Assembly (NCBI GenBank): GCA_021613375.1 | Contig: CM038715.1 | Location: 43,892,496 to 43,956,495 of the forward strand | Length of the DNA: 64,000 bases | Direction of reading: 5' to 3' | Origin: Megaleporinus macrocephalus | Taxonomy: Eukaryota > Chordata > Actinopteri > Characiformes > Anostomidae | Shown: piece after piece, positions 59,118 through 64,000 of the stretch | Position numbering within the stretch: position 1 is the stretch's first letter | Layout: the number at the start of each line of letters is the position of its first letter | Translations under genes and position numbers: made by a program | The notes under the pieces: model-generated | What the model saw: the letters and a program-made list of their open reading frames with translations, nothing else | The model's database searches: none | What the model was told of the DNA's origin: nothing

Positions 59118-62100
59118 CTGAGTATTAATAGAGATAATAGAGTTCTAATAGAGTTCAAAATAGAGTTCTAATAGAGATAATAGAGTTCTAATAGAGATAA
59201 TAGAGTTCTAATAGAGATAATAGAGATCTAATAGAGATAATAGAGTTCTAATAGAGATATTAGAGTTCAAAATAGAGTTCTAATAGAGATAATAGAGTTC
59301 AAAATAGAGTTCTAATAGAGATAATAGAGTTCTAATAGAGATAATAGAGATCTAATAGAGATAAGAGAGATCTAATAGAGATAATAGAGTTCTAATAGAA
59401 ATAATAGAGATCTAATAGAGATAACAGAGATCTAATAGAGATAATAGAGTTCTAATAGAGTTCTAATAGAGATAATAGAGATCTAATAGAGTTCTAATAG
59501 AGATAATAGAGATCTAATAGAGATAATAGAGTTCTAATAGAGATAATAGAGTTCAAAATAGAGTTCTAATAGAGATAATAGAGTTCTAATAGAGATAATA
59601 GAGATCTAATAGAGATAAGAGAGATCTAATAGAGATAATAGAGTTCTAATAGAAATAATAGAGATCTAATAGAGATCTAAGAGATAATAGAGTTCTAATA
59701 GAGTTCTAATAGAGATAATAGAGATATAATAGAGTTCTAATAGAGATAATAGAGATCTAATAGAGATAATAGAGTTCTAATAGAGATAATAGATATCTAA
59801 TAGAGATAATAGAGTTCTAATAGAGTTCTAATAGAGATAATAGAGACCTAATAGACATAATAGAGTTCCAATAGAGTTCTAATAGAGATAATAAAGATCT
59901 AATAGACATAATAGAGTTCCAATAGAGTTCTAAACTGATTTTAATAGAGATAATAGAGTTCTGATAGAGTTCTAAATAGAGTTCTAATAGAGATAATAGA
60001 GTTCCAATAGAGTTCTTAACTGATTTTTAATAGAGATAATAGAGATCTAATAGACATAATAGAGTTCAAATAGAGTTCTAAACTAATTTTTAATAGAGAT
60101 AATAGAGTTCTGATAGAGTTCTAAATAGAGTTCTAATAGAGATAATAGAGTTCTAATAGAGATAATAGAGATCTAATAGACATAACAGAGTTCCAATAGA
60201 GTTCTAAATTAATTTTTAATAGAGATCATAGAGTTCTGATAGAGTTCTAAATAGAGTTCTAATAGAGTTTTAAACTATGGAAAGCAGGACAGCAGAGTCT
60301 ACACAGGCTATCTAGACCACCGTTGTCAGGTATAAGACCTTTACCTGAACCTCGCCGACCATCGTCTGAGTAGACGACCAAATAGGCTTCGTTATCTCCG
60401 GACCTTGTTGGACCTCCTGTTGGGACCGTCGTCTCGAACCACTGTCCCGACGGCAAAGTCGACACAACCAGAATGCCGTTATTGGTTCCGCTGTTGAGAA
60501 TCCACTTGGTTACCTTGAAATTCAGAAGATCGTTTTGTGTCAGTCTATTTATTTTGTGTTTGCGACCGAACATGATCAACATCTCCTCAGCCCTGCAGCC
60601 TTCAGCCCAGTGTTAATGGGTGTGAGTCCTCTGGGTGCTCACTTATGGATGGCTGTGGCATCGCTGGGGTTCGGTTACACCTCTCCTGTAGAACCTAAGA
60701 TTTGTTTATTCATTTATGTTTTATACATTGTAGAAAATACTCAGTGAAAAGTTATTTGGACTTATAAAAGTTAGAGTTCGGGCTGCCGTAGGTTAACAGC
60801 AGGAGTATTTGTGTTTTATGCTCAGAAACGTATTATATCAAGTTCAAATAGTTCAAACTTTTAACTTTTGATGCTACCTTTTAAAAGTTAAACCCTGCTT
60901 TTTTATAGCATACTTTATTTTTGCTTTAACATTGAAGAGTAGTCTGGCGCTGTCATGCCAACACCAGAAGGTTGTGTGCTCGAATCCCTGCCATGCCAAA
61001 GCCGTGCTTCACTGGAAGCCCAGAGGAGAACTTGTCTGAAGACAATGTGTGACAGAGAGAGACACTTTGTTTCTCTAACTGAGCGACAGAAGTGGAGTGA
61101 ACAGTGATCTGTAACTCACTGTGTTTGTGATGTTGAACACCTCCCATCCTGTGGTGTTGCTAGGCAGCAGCCGCGATGTTATCAGGTTTCCTCTCCAGGG
61201 TTTCACTCTGCCGTCCAGCACCTCGTACAAATCCACCTACAGACCAGCAAACATCAGCCAACCATTCAGAAGAACATGAGATCTCCATACGCTCCATGGC
61301 CACTAGGGGGCCTTCACGACGGGGCTAACTGAATAACGACGCAGGTGAATGTAATGTTACATAAATGATCTACAGGAATTAGCGCTGAGTTCACGCGGAG
61401 CTCACGCGGCTGACGGACTGCAACAGGTTTTAAAACATACTTTATAAAAACGGTGTCCCGTCCAGAGAGGCTGAGCGCGCCGAGACCACCGCAGCTCTGC
61501 TCTGATGACCTTCTCGCCCCGACTGAACGATGTTAGGTTGAAGAAGTGGAATGCCCCGCTGGACTGCGCTGAAGAAGGAAGAACCAGCACTGATCAGCTT
61601 CATCAGGATCTATAGATCGTCCTGAGACGTTCACACGATTCAGATCAAATCAAAGTTTATCTGTTACATACAAATTCATACGCAGTTCAACTAGCAGTGA
61701 AAGACTCTGACCACTGCAGCTCCCATGAACTAATAGAATAATACAGAGTCTCTGACATACTAATCTAAATAAATAAATAAAAGTAAATAATAAATAATAA
61801 ACATGAACGTACGCTACAGGACAGACGTGTATTATATGTATATTATTATATATGTGTGATATATTGTTGAAATGTAGGACTAATGTAAATGTATGGTACG
61901 TACCTGCGTAACTCCTCACCACGTTCCCGTCCAGCCGGTTCTGCTTCTGTTTGGTGTCACCAGCGTCCACCGCGGCTGCGTACAGTTCCCTCATGAACTG
62001 AGGCACCTTACTGCGCTGTAGCTCCCTCATCTGGAGAACCTCGTTCCAGCTGAGATCCTTCAACGTTTCTGAAACCAGAGTAGGAGCACAGATCAGTACC

Positions 62101-63802
62101 CAATAACCAAACTGATCAAACCACAGCGAAAGCTATTAGTCCATGTATTAGTCCATTAGTTCAGCTATTAATCCATCTATTACTCCATATATTAGTCCAT
62201 TAGTTCAGCTATTAGTCCATCTATTACTCCATATATTAGTCCATTAGTTCAGGTTCAGCTATTAGTCCATCTATTAGTCTGTCTATTAATCCATGAAAAA
62301 GTCCATCTATTAGTCCATTAGTACAGCTATTAGTCCATCTATTACTCCATATATTAGTCCATTAGTTCAGGTTCAGCTATTAGTCCATCTATTAGTCTGT
62401 CTATTAGTCCATGAAAAAGTCCATCTATTAGTCCATTAGTACAGCTATTAGTCCATCTATTACACCATATATTAGTCCATATATTAGTTCATTAGTTCAG
62501 GTTTAGCTATTAGTCCATCTATTAGTCTGTCTATTAGTCCATGAATAAGTCCATCTATTACTCCATTAGTTCAGCTATTAGTCCATCTATTAGTTCATAT
62601 ATTAGTCCATATATTAGTCCATTAGTTCAGGTTCAGCTATTAGTCCATGAATAAGTCCATCTATTAGTCCATTAGTTCAGCTATTAGTCCATCTATTAGT
62701 CTGTCTGTTAATCCGTCTATTAGTCCATTTATTAGTCCATTTATTAGCCCATCTATTAGTCTATCTAATAGTTCATCTGATATTCCCGGAGGTACTGTAG
62801 GTGCTCCTTTAAATGTTTTTGGTCTAAAATAAAATGCTAAAGCTGAACAGAAGCTGAAAGAAATGAAGTGAATAAAATGACCAAAAAATAAAAAATAACA
62901 AGGTCAAATTAAAAGTTCTGTCAATTTTCTAATAGCAATTAAGCAGATTATATATTTCACAATCAAGTGTATAAAATAATAATAAAAATAAATATGAGTA
63001 CATATATAAAAACCTTACAATTTATTTAGGGCTAAATAAACTGACCCAATTCAGGGAATTTCTCGTAACAAACAAAAAAAGTTCAAATATCTGCAGCAGG
63101 TTGACGTTAATTGACTGAACTTTATGTTATTGTTACCATAATTTATATTCTGAATTTAACATTTTTTAAATAATCAAAACATAAAAGGCAACAAATTGCT
63201 ACAAATTGCACATTTAATAATTTATATTTAATAAATAAACAAAGTTAAAAAAATAATTGTGCATCTAAATCAGCAGAAGTTCTCTGTGGAGGATGTTTTC
63301 ACTCATTTTCAGTTAGAAAGTCAACGAAACATCTAAAAACTCTCAAAAATATAATAATAACAGTTTTATTTGTAGACTTAGTTTGAAGAAATATTTGCAA
63401 CAATCCAATCTAGTTCTTTGCAGGTGGTTAAATTTGCGCAATTTTGAAATTTAGAGTTTTAATTTTCTATATATTTTTTAATTATAAATTATACATTAAA
63501 ATATATTATTCTAAATTATTAATTTGAGTCTGAATTTAACATTTTGAAATACAAAAACCATTAAAGGCAACAAACCACAACATTTCAAGTCTTTTATTTT
63601 GAGAAAAATTTCTCATTTTAATTGTAATCAGCTGAAATTCTTGTTTTTAGTTTTTTTTTTAAAAACTGGACTTTCCTCAAAACGATCTCGGTAACAGTTC
63701 TAACTCACCTCCGTTAGTAGACACGGGCACGTCCAGTTCTCCTGAAGCAGCAGCGGCGACAAATCTTACAGCAAAAATGGAGAAAACAGTGACGGTCAGC
63801 AT
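58687..63802 (-). CDS. admp: admp, anti-dorsalizing morphogenetic protein (BMP-family ligand)
   Basis: Six exons with consistent phases (1, 1, 0, 0, 1): 63802-63709, 62068-61904, 61568-61441, 61236-61120, 60513-60345 and 59117-58687, together 1104 nt and 367 residues plus stop. Order: signal peptide (about 1-19), TGF-beta propeptide with N-glycosylation sequons (FNLTS, SNTTG, FNITN), furin site RKRR at 247-250, and a 117-residue mature ligand. The ligand has the seven-cysteine knot: CQRAPLYVD, CVGSC, CCVP and a terminal CGCR. The blocks WSGWIISPKGYNAYRC and NVVLKQYDDMVAGSCGC are typical of ADMP and differ from BMP2/4/7. ADMP is secreted by the organizer and acts in dorsoventral axis scaling through BMP receptors. 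Placental mammals lack it. Introns 1 and 5 hold tandem repeats. Confidence 0.93.
59127..60262. repeat. 20-bp minisatellite in admp intron 5
   Basis: TAATAGAGATAATAGAGTTC units with AGATC, AGTTCC and TTTTAAT variants, about 1.1 kb. It fills nearly all of intron 5 and starts about 10 nt from the exon 6 acceptor, so the branch point probably lies in or next to the array. Confidence 0.93.
60345..60513 (-). CDS. admp: admp exon 5 (propeptide)
   Basis: 169 nt, acceptor TTTCAAG|GTAACC, phase 0; donor GGTTCAG|GTAAAGG, phase 1. Encodes VTKWILNSGTNNGILVVSTL and so on, the last beta-strand region of a TGF-beta propeptide. Confidence 0.82.
61120..61236 (-). CDS. admp: admp exon 4 (propeptide)
   Basis: 117 nt, acceptor GGTCTGTAG|GTGGAT, donor AACACA|GTGAGT, phase 0 at both ends. 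Encodes VDLYEVLDGRVKPW through the GWEVFNIT motif typical of BMP propeptides. Confidence 0.88.
61441..61568 (-). CDS. admp: admp exon 3 (propeptide)
   Basis: 128 nt, acceptor TTCTTCAG|CGCAG in phase 1, donor TATAAA|GTATGT in phase 0. Encodes SSGAFHFFNLTSF and EKVIRAELRW, the conserved propeptide core. Confidence 0.87.
61640..61745. repeat. Short LINE/SINE tail fragment
   Basis: AGATCAAATCAAAGTTTATC and TACATACAAATTCATACGCA resemble the 3' tails of fish non-LTR elements. Intron 2 of admp. Confidence 0.45.
61904..62068 (-). CDS. admp: admp exon 2 (propeptide)
   Basis: 165 nt, acceptor TGGTTTCAG|AAACG, donor ACGCAG|GTACGT, phase 1 at both ends. Encodes VPQFMRELYAAAVDAG, the latency-helix motif of BMP propeptides. 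Confidence 0.9.
62130..62780. repeat. ATTAGTCCAT-type minisatellite in admp intron 1
   Basis: Degenerate units of CTATTAGTCCATCTATTAGT with inserted TTCAGGTTCAG and GAAAAAGTCC pieces. A higher-order block of about 120 bp recurs near 62225, 62345 and 62485. Confidence 0.92.
62781..63705. other. AT-rich part of admp intron 1
   Basis: Very AT-rich, no exon or element recognised. Confidence 0.5.
63709..63802 (-). CDS. admp: admp exon 1 (signal peptide)
   Basis: ATG then MLTVTVFSIFAVRFVAAAA, an evident signal peptide, ending at donor AACGGAG|GTGAGT in phase 1, matching exon 2. Confidence 0.88.
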
Positions 63803-63960
63803 CGTGATTGCTGGACGCAGCGGTGCTGAAGCTGGTGACCGTGAGCTCTGAGCGTTCCCTGATGCTGTGTGTGATGGTGAGATGCTCGTCGGCTCCGCTG
63901 GGCAGCTTTTTAAACACCCATAAATTTGTCCTTTGTATCAAACGCAGGTCTGTTTACTCA
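63803..63960 (-). promoter_or_regulatory. admp: admp core promoter and proximal motifs
   Basis: Reading on the minus strand: a forkhead motif GTAAACA directly followed by the SMAD-type CAGAC (63957-63948), then TTTGATACAAAGG with two opposed TCF/LEF-like cores (63942-63930), then a TTTAAAAA TATA-like box (63915-63907) about 105 nt before the ATG. The layout suits an organizer gene under Nodal and Wnt input. Function is inferred. Confidence 0.5.
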
Positions 63961-64000
63961 CCGTGACCACACGCCTGACGAAGGCAGCTGAACTCTGACG

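Overview
The window is teleost nuclear DNA, probably from an ostariophysan (inferred from the style of the dispersed repeats; low confidence on the order). It has spliced genes with vertebrate splice signals, L2-clade LINEs, Tc1/mariner relics, tRNA-derived repeats and a very high load of minisatellites, which cover roughly a third of the sequence.

Four host genes can be supported. (1) The first coding exon of a secreted or membrane protein on the minus strand at 1008-1059, probably vstm4; the rest lies left of the window. (2) tmem273 on the minus strand (16478-27237), rebuilt here from five exons, one of only 8 nt; it encodes a 117-residue single-pass membrane protein. (3) An 1810-codon single coding exon on the plus strand (51335-56767), the fish counterpart of C10orf71/CEFIP, a cardiac and skeletal muscle Z-disc protein. 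(4) admp (anti-dorsalizing morphogenetic protein, a BMP-family ligand) on the minus strand, six exons at 58687-63802. The order and strands of vstm4, tmem273 and C10orf71 match human 10q11.23 as I recall it, which supports each call; admp is absent from placental mammals.

Layout: 1-1.5 kb vstm4 first exon and promoter flank. 1.56-13.75 kb a 20-bp minisatellite of about 440 copies, interrupted by two copies of one truncated L2 LINE. 13.75-27.2 kb tmem273, with a Tc1 relic and minisatellites in its introns. 27.2-51.2 kb a gene-poor interval of minisatellites (51, 24, 61, 20, 18 and 30 bp units and a GATA array), L2 elements, a second Tc1 relic, a TIR-bounded element carrying telomere-like repeats, and two repeat-free stretches that may be regulatory. 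51.2-57.3 kb C10orf71. 58.4-64 kb admp, with tandem repeats in its introns and a promoter at the right edge.

The most unusual feature is the 20-bp minisatellite. Its monomer matches the 5' end of a tRNA-derived repeat and contains a pol III A-box consensus. The plus-strand block ends directly in the body of such a repeat, which has a B-box-like site. About 570 copies keep an exact 20-bp register. A further 131 of these copies lie inverted 20 kb away (33497-36118).
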